Shown here in pieces: positions 43,011-52,283 of a DNA stretch of 64,000 bases. The position numbers and the translations under genes were made by a program. The notes below the pieces were generated by a model that saw nothing but the letters and a program-made list of their open reading frames with translations, did no database searches and was not told where the DNA came from. The first letter of the stretch is position 1. The number at the start of each line of letters is the position of its first letter. Origin of the DNA: HGM04593 sp045647885 (GTDB lineage: Bacteria > Bacteroidota > Bacteroidia > Bacteroidales > Bacteroidaceae); NCBI GenBank assembly GCA_045647885.1, contig JAZRMX010000022.1, positions 62,001-126,000 of the forward strand, given 5' to 3'.

Positions 43011-43754
43011 CTATGCTTTTATACGTTTAAGAAACAAGTATATAATGGGCTGTAAAACGGCAATGTTTATGAGTGCAATTATCTCAAAACCCTCTACAAC
43101 ACCGGTGGGGGTTAATTTGTCATCAATAACTATGTCGAAGACTGTTTCAATGAGGTTTATTTCTGTAATAGTTATCAATACTATTATTAAAATGCTCTGC
43201 CATATTTTACATTGTGTAAAAATAAACAAAAAGAGTGTATTAATAGTGATTGCTCCCCATAAAGTGATTACATAGTGCAAAAGATTCAGTTCTCTTTGGT
43301 TTATGAGGTTCATCAAATCCCATTTGTCGAAAAAGATAAAGTGCTTCATCGAGAACCCTGATGCGATGAAATCGATGCACATTTTCGCAATAAGTATGGT
43401 AACGGGGGCAACGATTAAGGTGTTGATGAGCAGGGAGATGTATTTCTCTATATTGCTTGCCGGCAGTGTTGCGTACATGTGTTTATATCTTTTCTTGAAC
43501 AGTCGGTAATAAAAAATAAAAGGCGATATGGAGATTATAAACACCAGCATATCGTTGCTTAATGTGCGGAATATGGGCCCAATGAGCCTTGCCTCCTCGT
43601 TTGCAGCGTGGTTCAGAACTCTCATCAGCATAACGAATACCAATAGTATGGCGCCGAAGAGTGTAATCTTGTATATATAACGGCTGCTTTTGTTTTCGTA
43701 TACGAGCAGGCGTGAAAGCCTTTGCAGGTCTATGTTGTTGTTTGTGGTTTTCAT
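43011..43754 (-). CDS. ABC transporter membrane subunit (second of a pair)
   Basis: A 247-residue protein with about six hydrophobic segments. Its N-terminal half mirrors that of the gene upstream: RLLVYENKSSRYIYKITLFG here against HLLAYEHKSSRFLRNIAIFA there, and later ATLPASNIEKYISLLINT against SMLPASNLEKYLSLLVNT. The two are therefore paralogues from a tandem duplication. Together with the ATPase they probably form a heteromeric exporter. Its start overlaps the upstream gene by 4 bases. The family name is uncertain (ABC-2-like permease). Confidence 0.72.
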   Translation of the reverse strand: MKTTNNNIDLQRLSRLLVYENKSSRYIYKITLFGAILLVFVMLMRVLNHAANEEARLIGPIFRTLSNDMLVFIISISPFIFYYRLFKKRYKHMYATLPASNIEKYISLLINTLIVAPVTILIAKMCIDFIASGFSMKHFIFFDKWDLMNLINQRELNLLHYVITLWGAITINTLFLFIFTQCKIWQSILIIVLITITEINLIETVFDIVIDDKLTPTGVVEGFEIIALINIAVLQPIIYLFLKRIKA

Positions 43755-44422
43755 AGCGATAGCTTGTTGCTTATGTTTTTAAGTCCAATGTATATAAAAA
43801 GATGTAGCACCAGAATGTAGAATATTGTTACCACTTCGTTAGGCACAACGGGGATAGCGATTTTGGTTATGCGACGTGTGTAATCGACTATAAACGGTAG
43901 TAGTAATATGATTCCGGCTGTTATATATCCCCCTTTGGAGAGGTGTGTTATGTATATGAATGTAACAATGCTTATAATGAACACTGTATTTACGTAACTG
44001 GTGTTTGCGAGTAGGCCGTTTGTAACAATATTGTTATAGCCTGCCATAAACCACACCACCTTGTTGCACAAGCTGCAGATGCCGGTTATTATGAGTGGTG
44101 CAATGACTGATGTGTTTACAAGCAGGGAGAGGTATTTCTCCAAATTGCTTGCGGGGAGCATTGAGTGTAATAATCTTTTATTTTCTTTGAGCAACGGGTG
44201 GTAGAATATTATAGGTGAAAGGTAAATTAGTAAAACGATAATAAAATCGGCAAAGGGGGTGGCTCTGACCTGGCCGAAATATAACAAACCAAGTTTATAC
44301 AGAATTATGTAGGCTGGTGTGAATATTGCTGCAAATATTGCAATGTTGCGCAGGAAACGGCTGCTCTTGTGCTCGTAAGCGAGCAGGTGCAGAAAGCGTC
44401 TTATGTTGAATGTGTTGTTCAT
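43751..44422 (-). CDS. ABC transporter membrane subunit (first of a pair)
   Basis: A 223-residue protein with about six membrane segments and the paralogue motifs noted for its neighbour. It lies 4 bases after the ATPase gene and overlaps the next gene by 4 bases. No periplasmic binding protein is encoded, which suggests export, or peptide/antibiotic sensing and resistance, rather than import. Confidence 0.72.
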   Translation of the reverse strand: MNNTFNIRRFLHLLAYEHKSSRFLRNIAIFAAIFTPAYIILYKLGLLYFGQVRATPFADFIIVLLIYLSPIIFYHPLLKENKRLLHSMLPASNLEKYLSLLVNTSVIAPLIITGICSLCNKVVWFMAGYNNIVTNGLLANTSYVNTVFIISIVTFIYITHLSKGGYITAGIILLLPFIVDYTRRITKIAIPVVPNEVVTIFYILVLHLFIYIGLKNISNKLSL

Positions 44423-44426
44423 CGGT

Positions 44427-45227
44427 TTACTTTTTCAGGTTAATGTAGTTGAAGAGCAGTTCAATGTCTATGTTGCTCTCCTCGTTTGTTTCGTTGTTGG
44501 CAATGTAGTTGTAGCCGTTTATGCACTCTTCGCTATACAAGGCATCGGCGGGCGTCTGTTGCGCAGTGCCGCAGCGGTATGTGCGTTGCAGTTCCTCTAT
44601 GCTGTTGTCAATGGCAATGTTCTTGTCTTTCAGTATTACAATGTGGTCGAGCAGCTTTGCCACCTCTTTAATCTGGTGTGTGGCTATTATTATACACCTA
44701 TCTTCGCTCATATATCGCGAAATTATCTGGCGGAATTCTCCTTTGCTTGTAATGTCGAGGCCGTTTGTGGGTTCGTCGAGCAAAAGGTAAGGTGTGTTTA
44801 ACGCAAGCGCAAAGGCGATGAAGGCCTTTTTGCTCTCTCCAGTGGAGAGTGCGCTGAATTTGGCGTCGATGTCTATGCGAAATTCTTTAATGAGCTGCTC
44901 AAATTCGCTGTAATTGAATGTGGGGTAGAACCAGCCATATTCCTTGGCGAATCTCTTTATCTTGTCGATGGTGGCAACTGGGTGTTCGGGCAAGTAGAAT
45001 ATGCTTGAGAGTACTTGTGCTGTACGTTTCGAGGGGGCTTCGCTGTTAATTTCAACACTGCCGGTTTTGCCTTTTATCATTCCGCACATAAGTTTCATAA
45101 GTGTGGTCTTTCCCGCTCCGTTAGGGCCTAAAAGGCCATAGATATTACCTTTTTTGAATTGGATACTTGTCTCTTTGAGTACCTCTTTCTTGCCGTAGCT
45201 GAAACTTAAATTGCAAATATGTATCAT
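44427..45227 (-). CDS. ABC transporter ATP-binding protein
   Basis: A 266-residue ATPase with Walker A LLGPNGAGKTTLMKL (~34-48), a signature that reads ALSTGESKKAFIAF (LSTGE in place of LSGGQ, ~132), Walker B PYLLLDEPTNGLD (~155) and the switch His in CIIIATHQIKE. It resembles YtrB/BcrA-type exporters. About 50 residues beyond the core (NGYNYIANNETNEE...) are acidic and lineage-specific. It is the first gene of the four-gene operon, with a promoter at 45253-45284. Confidence 0.92.
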   Translation of the reverse strand: MIHICNLSFSYGKKEVLKETSIQFKKGNIYGLLGPNGAGKTTLMKLMCGMIKGKTGSVEINSEAPSKRTAQVLSSIFYLPEHPVATIDKIKRFAKEYGWFYPTFNYSEFEQLIKEFRIDIDAKFSALSTGESKKAFIAFALALNTPYLLLDEPTNGLDITSKGEFRQIISRYMSEDRCIIIATHQIKEVAKLLDHIVILKDKNIAIDNSIEELQRTYRCGTAQQTPADALYSEECINGYNYIANNETNEESNIDIELLFNYINLKK

Positions 45228-45252
45228 AGTGTATTAGTTTATTAGTGCACTG

Positions 45253-45284
45253 CAAAGATGTGCCAATTTATTTATACCTGCAAA
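45253..45284 (-). promoter_or_regulatory. Promoter of the ABC/GntR operon
   Basis: On the minus strand there is TTTG 45284-45281, a 20-base spacer and CATCTTTG 45260-45253 (one mismatch to TAnnTTTG). The ATPase start codon is 26 bases downstream, leaving room for GntR autoregulation. Confidence 0.5.
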
Positions 45285-45348
45285 TGTTTCGCAAGAAAAA
45301 ATGTTGATTATTTTTTCACATTCTTGAAAAGAATGTGGCGAGGGGGTA

Positions 45349-48270
45349 TTATATCTCCTCAATCAGTTGTTTGTAGATGGGTGAGAGGGAGAGTACATCG
45401 CGGTTGCCGAAGATGAACATCTGACGGCGTGCGCGGGTTATGGCGACATTCAGCTTGCGGTCGATTGGTGTTCCGTCTGCATCGGGTACGGGAGCCGAAA
45501 GAATATCTATCTGTGAGGGCTTGTTTATGGTGGTGCCGAAGAGTATTACTTCGCGTTGAGAGCCCTGGAAACGTTCCACGGTGTCTATTACAATATCCTC
45601 GCTCTGCGGTATACCAAGCTTGGCTATCTCTTTTGTTATCATTGCTATCTGGCTGCGGAAGGGTACTATTATACCTACCTCCAGCGATGGGTTGCAGGGG
45701 AGTCCGTTAGCTTCTTTTATCCTGTAGTATGCCTGCACGAAGAGGGCGATTGTTTCTGCCTCCTTGCGGCTTATCTTGAGGTTTTCACTTTTCTCCTCTT
45801 TGGTGTCTATGAAGGCTGCGCGGTGTGTGGCAATGAGTGTCTGAATTGGGCATTCGTTGTCGTACACGGGGTATTGCAGTTCCTCTTGCTGGTGGGGCAA
45901 TGGAATGGGTTCAAGTATGCTGCTGTAAAAATGGCGGTTGGCAAAATCATTTATCTCCGGGTGCATACGGCCCTGGCGATTCAGGGTGGCTGTGATGCCA
46001 TCGACCGGGTGGGCGTGGTACCACTTGTAAAGGCGCTCGAAGAGCGATGTGCCGTAGTTCTGTATGCCTATGCTGTTGAGCAGGTGGCTTTCTGTTTTTG
46101 TGCTTGTGGGTGGTTGTGCCACTACGGCGGGCAACTGCTTGGGGTCGCCTATGAGTATGAATTTTTTTATTGCACTCTCGCCCTGCGGAGTGGTGGCGGC
46201 AAGTATACCGGCAAGCTGCGACTCAAGTATCTGTGTTGCTTCGTCAATGATGGCAACATCGAATCGTTTGAGGGCGAATAGCTCTTTGCGCCCTGTAAGT
46301 GATGCAACTGTACCCACAAATATGCGGCATTGCTGCATTGTCTCCCTTATCTGCTCGCGGTTGGTGCAGTGTGCTATAGCGTTTTTCAGCAGATAAGGGC
46401 GGTGCTTTTCGGCACAGCTCTGTTCGCTGCCTATGCGTATGTAGGGGGCATCGTAAGGGAGGCTTTCGAGAGCTTCACATATTTCGTCTACCGCGCGGTT
46501 GGTGTACGAGGCAAGGAGTATGTTGTGCCCGTCGTGGCGGTGGAACTCTTCGACCATACTTTTCAGGGCTTGCGAAGTCTTGCCTGTTCCGGGAGGGCCC
46601 ACCAGCATAAAAAGTTCATCGGCCTGCTTGGCTTGCAGCACAATGCTGTCAATATAGTCATTTGTGTAGCGTCCGGTGAGAGTGCGGTTGCGGGAGAAAC
46701 GGGGTTCGCGGCGCGAAAGGAGCAGGTCTGTGCGTTCCTTTGGAGCGGTGAGCAGGCTGGCGAGGTCGCGGAAGGCGGCTCGGAAGGTGCTGTCGAGGTG
46801 GTCGTGCTCCATTGCATAGAGGCTGCCTTTGGGGTATAGGTTGCGGTTCTTCTGTTTGTGGCGCAGGTGTATGGTAATTTCGTCGGGGGTGATACTTGTG
46901 AGAGTACCACGTGTTACCTGGCGGTTGGTTGCGTTGTGCCCGTCGTTGTCGCGGCGGTATATGAATATAGTGTCGCCGGCGCGGAAATTGGGGTAAAAAG
47001 TATCGCTGTATTTTGGCAGGGAGAGGGTTATTTCACTTATGCCCTCCTCGCTGTCGAACGATTTTATTTCAAGGTCTGTGAGTATGTTGCCATTCTCTAT
47101 TTTTGCTTCAATGGGTGCGTTCCAAATGTCGGCAAAGCTGCGTCCGCGTTCATAATCCCCATTACCTACCTTGGCAAGGTGCATTTCGCGTGCCACAAAG
47201 GCTACGTTGCCGAAAAAGTAGTCCTGCAACTGCTCGTCGGCTGTTTTTATGGGCTTCAGTATGTTTTCAATGCGTGGGCGCAGGTAGTTACTCCACAAGC
47301 GGCCGCAGTCGCCCTTCTCGTTGAAATCCTCGGCTGTAGAGGAGAGTAGCTGCGTGCGCAATCCCTCCTTTCCCATCTCTATGAGGAGTGATGTTATTTT
47401 GTTGCGCAACATAAGAGTGCGGCTTGTTTCGGCAATACTTGATTCCTGCTTGTAGAAACGCGGGTAACGTGAATAGAAGAGGAGCGGGCGTATCTGTTCG
47501 CGTGGTATCTGCAATGAATAGCAGAGCATCTCTTTGTAGAGCGACATCTGTATGCGGTGTTCGGCTTTTGCTCCGCCGTTGAACTCGTCGGCTTTGCCCG
47601 ATTTCAGCTCTATCAGGTGGCTGCAGTCGCTTTGCAACAAGTCAATACGTCCCTGAAGACCGAGTGGCTCGCAGAAGAACGAGGGTTCGAGGTAGAGGTG
47701 GTCGCGACGGTAAGCGTCGTCGGCTTCAATGCCCACGCTTCCCATTCTCATTTGTATGTTGTTGAACTGCAGGCGCGACTGTGCGAAGAAATCGTTGTCA
47801 ATATCGTCGCACACGGAAAGTTGCAGGGGGTATTCGCGGAAGAATCTTCTCATTGACTCACCGTATGTGGCAGGCTTCTCGCGATGCTCGTTCACGCAGT
47901 CGTCGATGAACATATTCGCAGCCTCACCAAGCAGGCGTGCGGCGCTGTCGCTGCTTTTCTCAAACAGGTTTATTATGTATCCGAGTGCGGGCGAACCATA
48001 AGGTTGCACGCAGCGGGCGAGTGATGAGATATCGATAAGATAGTCGGGTTCAAATATAATGTCGCGCGGGTGCAGGATACCATTCTCGTCGCTTGCAGCC
48101 GAAAGGATGTTCAGCTTGCAACCTTTGTGCAGCAGGGTGGGGAGCTCTTTGTAACAGCTCTCCCGGGGAAGGGCAACGGTTATTTCATCGCCGTTCTCGT
48201 CGTGCCCGGTGATGTAGCCATCGGCATAAGCACCGAAGATTATCTGCTTACGTAAAAAACACTCCTGCAT
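45349..48270 (-). CDS. Dna2-like nuclease-helicase
   Basis: A 973-residue protein. The N-terminal third has a PD-(D/E)XK nuclease core: LQGRIDLLQSDCSHLIELKSGK at about residues 204-225, with the Asp and Glu-x-Lys of the active site. The C-terminal half is a superfamily 1B helicase: Walker A LVGPPGTGKTSQALK (~567), Walker B VAIIDEATQILE, LIGDPKQLPAVV, RQGRMHPEI, TVERFQGSQREVI and LNVAITRARRQMFIFG. The order nuclease-helicase is that of eukaryotic Dna2 and its bacterial relatives. I do not see the four-cysteine Fe-S set of Dna2. It probably processes DNA ends or RNA-DNA structures. It follows the transglycosylase gene by 7 bases. Confidence 0.87.
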   Translation of the reverse strand: MQECFLRKQIIFGAYADGYITGHDENGDEITVALPRESCYKELPTLLHKGCKLNILSAASDENGILHPRDIIFEPDYLIDISSLARCVQPYGSPALGYIINLFEKSSDSAARLLGEAANMFIDDCVNEHREKPATYGESMRRFFREYPLQLSVCDDIDNDFFAQSRLQFNNIQMRMGSVGIEADDAYRRDHLYLEPSFFCEPLGLQGRIDLLQSDCSHLIELKSGKADEFNGGAKAEHRIQMSLYKEMLCYSLQIPREQIRPLLFYSRYPRFYKQESSIAETSRTLMLRNKITSLLIEMGKEGLRTQLLSSTAEDFNEKGDCGRLWSNYLRPRIENILKPIKTADEQLQDYFFGNVAFVAREMHLAKVGNGDYERGRSFADIWNAPIEAKIENGNILTDLEIKSFDSEEGISEITLSLPKYSDTFYPNFRAGDTIFIYRRDNDGHNATNRQVTRGTLTSITPDEITIHLRHKQKNRNLYPKGSLYAMEHDHLDSTFRAAFRDLASLLTAPKERTDLLLSRREPRFSRNRTLTGRYTNDYIDSIVLQAKQADELFMLVGPPGTGKTSQALKSMVEEFHRHDGHNILLASYTNRAVDEICEALESLPYDAPYIRIGSEQSCAEKHRPYLLKNAIAHCTNREQIRETMQQCRIFVGTVASLTGRKELFALKRFDVAIIDEATQILESQLAGILAATTPQGESAIKKFILIGDPKQLPAVVAQPPTSTKTESHLLNSIGIQNYGTSLFERLYKWYHAHPVDGITATLNRQGRMHPEINDFANRHFYSSILEPIPLPHQQEELQYPVYDNECPIQTLIATHRAAFIDTKEEKSENLKISRKEAETIALFVQAYYRIKEANGLPCNPSLEVGIIVPFRSQIAMITKEIAKLGIPQSEDIVIDTVERFQGSQREVILFGTTINKPSQIDILSAPVPDADGTPIDRKLNVAITRARRQMFIFGNRDVLSLSPIYKQLIEEI

Positions 48271-48277
48271 CCTTGCT

Positions 48278-49015
48278 CTATTCTTTGATTCTTATGGTGG
48301 AATCTTTGGCAATCACTGCAAAGATAGAGTCGTTATAACGGCTCTGCATGGTGTTGAACCGTTTCCACGCACGCTTTACTTTCTTTACAAAGGAGAGTGT
48401 CTGTCGCCAGTCGTTGAACGAACCGTTACGGCATACGCTGTCGGTGTAGTATTCGGGCCGGCTTTTGAGAATAAGGAAACTGTCTACATTCTCGTGCCAC
48501 ACATAGCGTGGGCGGCCGTGCTTCTGTGCAAGGTTCATTGCGTCACCTATGTGCCCGGCACCGGCGTTGTACGACGCGAGTATGAAGTTGCTGCGCTCTT
48601 CAAAGTCGGGTATGCGACGGTAAAGGTGGTCGAGGCTGTTCAGCAGCCCGGCAGCAGCCATTATGTTGTTGTGCGTCTCCATGTGTAGCGAGTCCGGCAC
48701 TCCCATTCCACGCAGGGTTGCGGGCATCACCTGCATAACGCCGCAGGCTCCCACTTCGGAGACGGCTGTGCTGTCGAAACGCGACTCGGTGAAGGCAATG
48801 GCTGCCAGGAATTTCCAGTCCCAGCCGAGTGAGTCGGCTGCTTCGCGGAATTTGTTGTCGTAAGGCGATATGCTCACATAGGGGGTGATATATGTGATTT
48901 TTGGGGTGTAGACATACTTCTCCTTTATCTCGCCACGGAATATGACATCCCCCTCTGCTATGAAAATAACAAAGATTATGACGAGGGCCAGGGAATATAT
49001 GAACTTTACACGCAT
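48278..49015 (-). CDS. Lytic transglycosylase (SLT / MltF-type catalytic domain)
   Basis: A 245-residue envelope enzyme. A single N-terminal membrane anchor or signal (YSLALVIIFVIFIAEG) is followed by an SLT domain with the catalytic Glu in AIAFTESRFDSTA (~77), SEVGACGVMQVMPATLRGMG, and NFILASYNAGAGHIGDA. It cleaves peptidoglycan with formation of 1,6-anhydro-muramic acid. There is no MltF-type periplasmic-binding domain, so only the catalytic half is present. The start codon overlaps the stop of udk by one base. Confidence 0.92.
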   Translation of the reverse strand: MRVKFIYSLALVIIFVIFIAEGDVIFRGEIKEKYVYTPKITYITPYVSISPYDNKFREAADSLGWDWKFLAAIAFTESRFDSTAVSEVGACGVMQVMPATLRGMGVPDSLHMETHNNIMAAAGLLNSLDHLYRRIPDFEERSNFILASYNAGAGHIGDAMNLAQKHGRPRYVWHENVDSFLILKSRPEYYTDSVCRNGSFNDWRQTLSFVKKVKRAWKRFNTMQSRYNDSIFAVIAKDSTIRIKE

Positions 49016-49626
49016 TATTCCTTGAGGAAGTAGCTTATGGACATCTGCAGAGCCTGTATTGCCTTTTTGTTGTGTCCGCCCTGGGGTATTATTATATCGG
49101 CAAATTTTCTGGTGGGTTCAATGAATTCCCAGTGCATTTGCTTTACTATGCGCTCGTAACGTGAGATAACAGTTTCGGGGGTGCGTCCACGCTCTATTAT
49201 GTCGCGGCGTATGAGGCGTATGAGACGGTCGTCGGCATCGGCGTCGACATAAACCTTCAGGTCCATAAGGTCGCGCAACTCGGGGCTTACAAGCGCCATA
49301 ATACCTTCAATTATTATTATCTCTTTGGGCTCAATATGTATGGTTTCGGGTTGGCGCGTGCAGGTAATGTAGGAGTATGTGGGCTGCTCCACAGCCTTGC
49401 CTTCGCGCAGTTGTGTTATCTGTTCCACAAGCAGGTCCCAATCGAACGCATCGGGGTGGTCGAAGTTAATGAACTGTCGTTCTTCTACGGGTACGTGGCT
49501 GCTGTCCTTGTAATAAGAATCCTGTGGAATTACAACCACAGAAGCCTCGGGCAACGAGTTTACAATCTCCTTCACAACGGTGGTCTTGCCCGACCCTGTG
49601 CCTCCTGCAATACCTATTATATACAT
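49015..49626 (-). CDS. udk: Uridine kinase
   Basis: A 203-residue cytoplasmic kinase that phosphorylates uridine and cytidine in pyrimidine salvage. P-loop GIAGGTGSGKTTVVKEIV is at residues 5-22; PQDSYYKDSSHVP and NFDHPDAFDWDLL (~55-67) are the substrate-binding signatures, and RLIRRDIIERGRT is the lid region. It is the first gene of the operon udk - transglycosylase - Dna2-like. Confidence 0.97.
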   Translation of the reverse strand: MYIIGIAGGTGSGKTTVVKEIVNSLPEASVVVIPQDSYYKDSSHVPVEERQFINFDHPDAFDWDLLVEQITQLREGKAVEQPTYSYITCTRQPETIHIEPKEIIIIEGIMALVSPELRDLMDLKVYVDADADDRLIRLIRRDIIERGRTPETVISRYERIVKQMHWEFIEPTRKFADIIIPQGGHNKKAIQALQMSISYFLKE

Positions 49627-49804
49627 ATTATCGGTGTTTTTTATGTGGTGTTTATTTTTGCGAATTTAATCTTTTTATTTTGAATTTGTATGGCAATATT
49701 TGAAAAACTTGCTGTTGCTGCCTGTTAAAACCTCTTTTTCTTATTTTATCATCTTTTTATTTCACTTTTTTTTGTATAGCTTTTCATTTAAGAAAAGATT
49801 TTAC

Positions 49805-49812
49805 TAAATTTG
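49805..49812 (+). promoter_or_regulatory. -7 box in front of fba
   Basis: TAAATTTG lies 64 bases before the fba start. A matching -33 box at 19-21 bases is not evident. The 249-base gap between udk and fba holds nothing else I can name apart from a minus-strand TAAATTCG-like box near 49660-49670 that could serve udk. Confidence 0.5.
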
Positions 49813-49875
49813 CAGAGAATACCCGGTAAGGGTTTGTCAAGATAATTTTTAATTACTTTTAAAGTATATAAAACT

Positions 49876-50877
49876 ATGGTAAATTTTAAAGAACTCGGTC
49901 TTGTAAACACACGTGATATGTTTGCAAGAGCAATGAAAGGTGGCTATGCTATCCCTGCATTCAACTTCAACAACATGGAGCAGTTGCAGGCTATCGTAAT
50001 GGCTGCAGTAGAGACAAAGTCTCCCGTTATCCTTCAGGTATCAAGCGGTGCTCGCAAGTATGCTAACCAGACTCTTCTCCGTTATATGGCAGAGGGTGCT
50101 GTTGAGTATGCAAAAGAGCTCGGTTGCGCTAATCCTGAGATCGTTCTTCACCTTGACCACGGTAACTCTTTCGAGTTGTGTAAGTCTTGCATCGACATGG
50201 GCTTCTCTTCAGTTATGATCGACGGTTCACACCTCCCCTACGAGGAGAACGTTGCTCTTACAAAGAAGGTTGTTGAGTACGCTCACCAGTACGATGTAAC
50301 TGTTGAGGGTGAGCTTGGTATCCTCGCCGGTGTTGAGGATGACGTTGTTGCCGAGCATCACACTTATACACGTCCCGAGGAGGTTGTTGGCTTCGTAAGC
50401 AAGACCGGTTGCGACAGCTTGGCTATCTCAATTGGTACTTCTCACGGTGCTAACAAATTCAAACCCGAGCAGTGTACACGTAACGAGAACGGTATCCTCG
50501 TTCCTCCTCCCTTGGCATTTGACGTACTCGAGGGCTGTATGAAGGAGCTTCCCGGTTTCCCCATCGTTCTCCACGGTTCTTCTTCTGTTCCCCAGGAGGA
50601 GGTTGCTACAATCAACAAATATGGCGGTGCATTGAAAGATGCTATCGGTATCCCCGAAGAGGAGCTCCGCAAGGCTGCATCTCTCGCAGTTTGCAAAATC
50701 AACATCGACAGCGACAGCCGTCTTGCTATGACAGCTGCTGTTCGTGAGGTGTTTGCAACAAACCCCGCTGAGTTCGACCCCCGTAAGTACCTCGGTCCTG
50801 CTCGCGACAACATGAAGAAACAGTACATCCACAAGATTGTGAATGTTCTTGGTTCTGAGAACAAACTTGCTCAGTAA
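49876..50877 (+). CDS. fba: Fructose-bisphosphate aldolase, class II
   Basis: A 333-residue zinc-dependent aldolase. Visible features are YAIPAFNFNNMEQLQA near residue 24, the Zn-ligand region PEIVLHLDHGNSFELC (~92-107), GFSSVMIDGSHLPYEENV, EGELGILAGVEDDV, the SIGTSHGANKF loop (~185) and LPIVLHGSS-like FPIVLHGSSSVP. The length (~330) is that of the longer class IIB forms. Codon use is extremely biased, as expected for a major glycolytic enzyme. It is a single-gene unit with a strong terminator. Confidence 0.97.
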   Translation: MVNFKELGLVNTRDMFARAMKGGYAIPAFNFNNMEQLQAIVMAAVETKSPVILQVSSGARKYANQTLLRYMAEGAVEYAKELGCANPEIVLHLDHGNSFELCKSCIDMGFSSVMIDGSHLPYEENVALTKKVVEYAHQYDVTVEGELGILAGVEDDVVAEHHTYTRPEEVVGFVSKTGCDSLAISIGTSHGANKFKPEQCTRNENGILVPPPLAFDVLEGCMKELPGFPIVLHGSSSVPQEEVATINKYGGALKDAIGIPEEELRKAASLAVCKINIDSDSRLAMTAAVREVFATNPAEFDPRKYLGPARDNMKKQYIHKIVNVLGSENKLAQ

Positions 50878-50903
50878 TTAAGAGATAGTTTCTTATAGAT
50901 ATG

Positions 50904-50942
50904 GCTCCTGCCTCATTTATTGAGGCGGGAGCTTTTTTTTTT
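50904..50942 (+). terminator. Terminator after fba
   Basis: GCTCCTGCCTCA (50904-50915) pairs with TGAGGCGGGAGC (50921-50932) around a 5-base loop with one G-U pair, followed by ten T. Confidence 0.95.
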
Positions 50943-51061
50943 GCCTATCGGCACAGGACTGAACCTTAATATTGATAACAACGAAGTAGTTTGTTAATTA
51001 TGACACACCGTCTTTTTTATTGCCTATAAAATTAGTATCTTCGTGCCGGTAAAGATATATT

Positions 51062-52273
51062 ATGAAAAAGGTACAGGAAATTGCTATTGCGGAGTATGAT
51101 TATCCGCTGCCCGACGAGAGAATTGCAAAATATCCGCTAACGCAGCGCGATGCTTCTAAATTGTTGCTCTACAAGGGTGGTTGTGTGAGTGAGGATGTTT
51201 TTTCTTCTTTGCCCACACACATACCGCAGGGCAGTCTTATGATATTCAATAACACAAAGGTTATACAGGCGCGTCTGCGCTTTAAAAAGGAGACAGGTGC
51301 TACTATTGAGGTCTTTTGCCTTGAACCCGAACAGCCTAACGACTACCAGCTTATTTTCCAGCAGGTGGGCGAGTGTGTGTGGCAGTGCCTTGTGGGTAAC
51401 AGCAACCGTTGGAAAAGCGGTGTGCTCTCGCAGACAGTGAATATCAATGGTGAAGCAGTTATCCTCTCGGTGGAGCGTGTGAGCAGCGGAGCTGTGAATA
51501 ATGTACGTTTCTTCTGGGAGGGTAGTTATACTTTTGCCGATATTCTTGAGGCTGCCGGTGAGCTTCCTATACCTCCTTACCTTAACCGTCGCACCGAAGA
51601 GGGTGACAAGAAAACCTATCAGACGGTATATTCAAAGATTAAGGGCTCTGTTGCAGCTCCCACAGCGGGATTGCATTTTACCCCCGAGGTGCTCTCTTCG
51701 CTTGCTGCCGCTGGGGTTGATTGCGATGAGGTTACTCTGCACGTTGGTGCCGGAACATTCAAGCCTGTAAAGAGTGAGCTTATTGCCGAGCACGAGATGC
51801 ACGAGGAGTACATCAACGTGCGTCTGGAGCTGATTAAAAAACTTATAGCTGCCGGTGGTTCGGCGGTTGCAGTGGGAACCACCTCGGTGCGCACGCTGGA
51901 AAGTCTTTATTTCTTGGGCGAGACTGTGAAAGAGAATCCTTCTGTTTCGCCCGACGAGTTGCGTGTAGGGCAGTGGCAACCTTATAACAGAGAGCATACA
52001 ATCTCTTCGGTCGAGGCTTTGCAGGCACTTGCTGCCTATCTCGAAAAAAACGGGCTATATGCCGTTCACGCCCATACGCAGATAATGATTGCTCCCGGTT
52101 ACACCTTCCGCATTGTAAAGGCTATTGTAACCAATTTCCACCAACCTAAAAGCACTTTGCTGTTGCTTGTGTCGGCATTCCTCAATGGTGATTGGCGCAA
52201 GATATACGATTATGCTCTTGCTCACGATTTCCGTTTCTTGAGCTATGGCGACAGCTCTTTGTTAATACCCTAA
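51062..52273 (+). CDS. queA: S-adenosylmethionine:tRNA ribosyltransferase-isomerase QueA
   Basis: A 403-residue enzyme of queuosine synthesis that moves the ribosyl part of SAM onto preQ1-modified tRNA. Family signatures are YDYPLPDERIAKYPLTQRDAS near the N-terminus, FNNTKVIQARLRF, APTAGLHFTPEVLSSL (~200-215), VTLHVGAGTFKPV, and NFHQPKSTLLLLVSAF (~358). Length is slightly above E. coli QueA. The LRR gene follows after only 10 bases. Confidence 0.96.
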   Translation: MKKVQEIAIAEYDYPLPDERIAKYPLTQRDASKLLLYKGGCVSEDVFSSLPTHIPQGSLMIFNNTKVIQARLRFKKETGATIEVFCLEPEQPNDYQLIFQQVGECVWQCLVGNSNRWKSGVLSQTVNINGEAVILSVERVSSGAVNNVRFFWEGSYTFADILEAAGELPIPPYLNRRTEEGDKKTYQTVYSKIKGSVAAPTAGLHFTPEVLSSLAAAGVDCDEVTLHVGAGTFKPVKSELIAEHEMHEEYINVRLELIKKLIAAGGSAVAVGTTSVRTLESLYFLGETVKENPSVSPDELRVGQWQPYNREHTISSVEALQALAAYLEKNGLYAVHAHTQIMIAPGYTFRIVKAIVTNFHQPKSTLLLLVSAFLNGDWRKIYDYALAHDFRFLSYGDSSLLIP

Positions 52274-52283
52274 AACTCTTTCT

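Noticed and set aside
45262..45277. Sigma-54-like TTGGCACATCTTTGC on the minus strand before the ABC operon
   Set aside because: The GG to GC spacing is one base too short for sigma-54. The sequence is better explained by the CATCTTTG -7 box.
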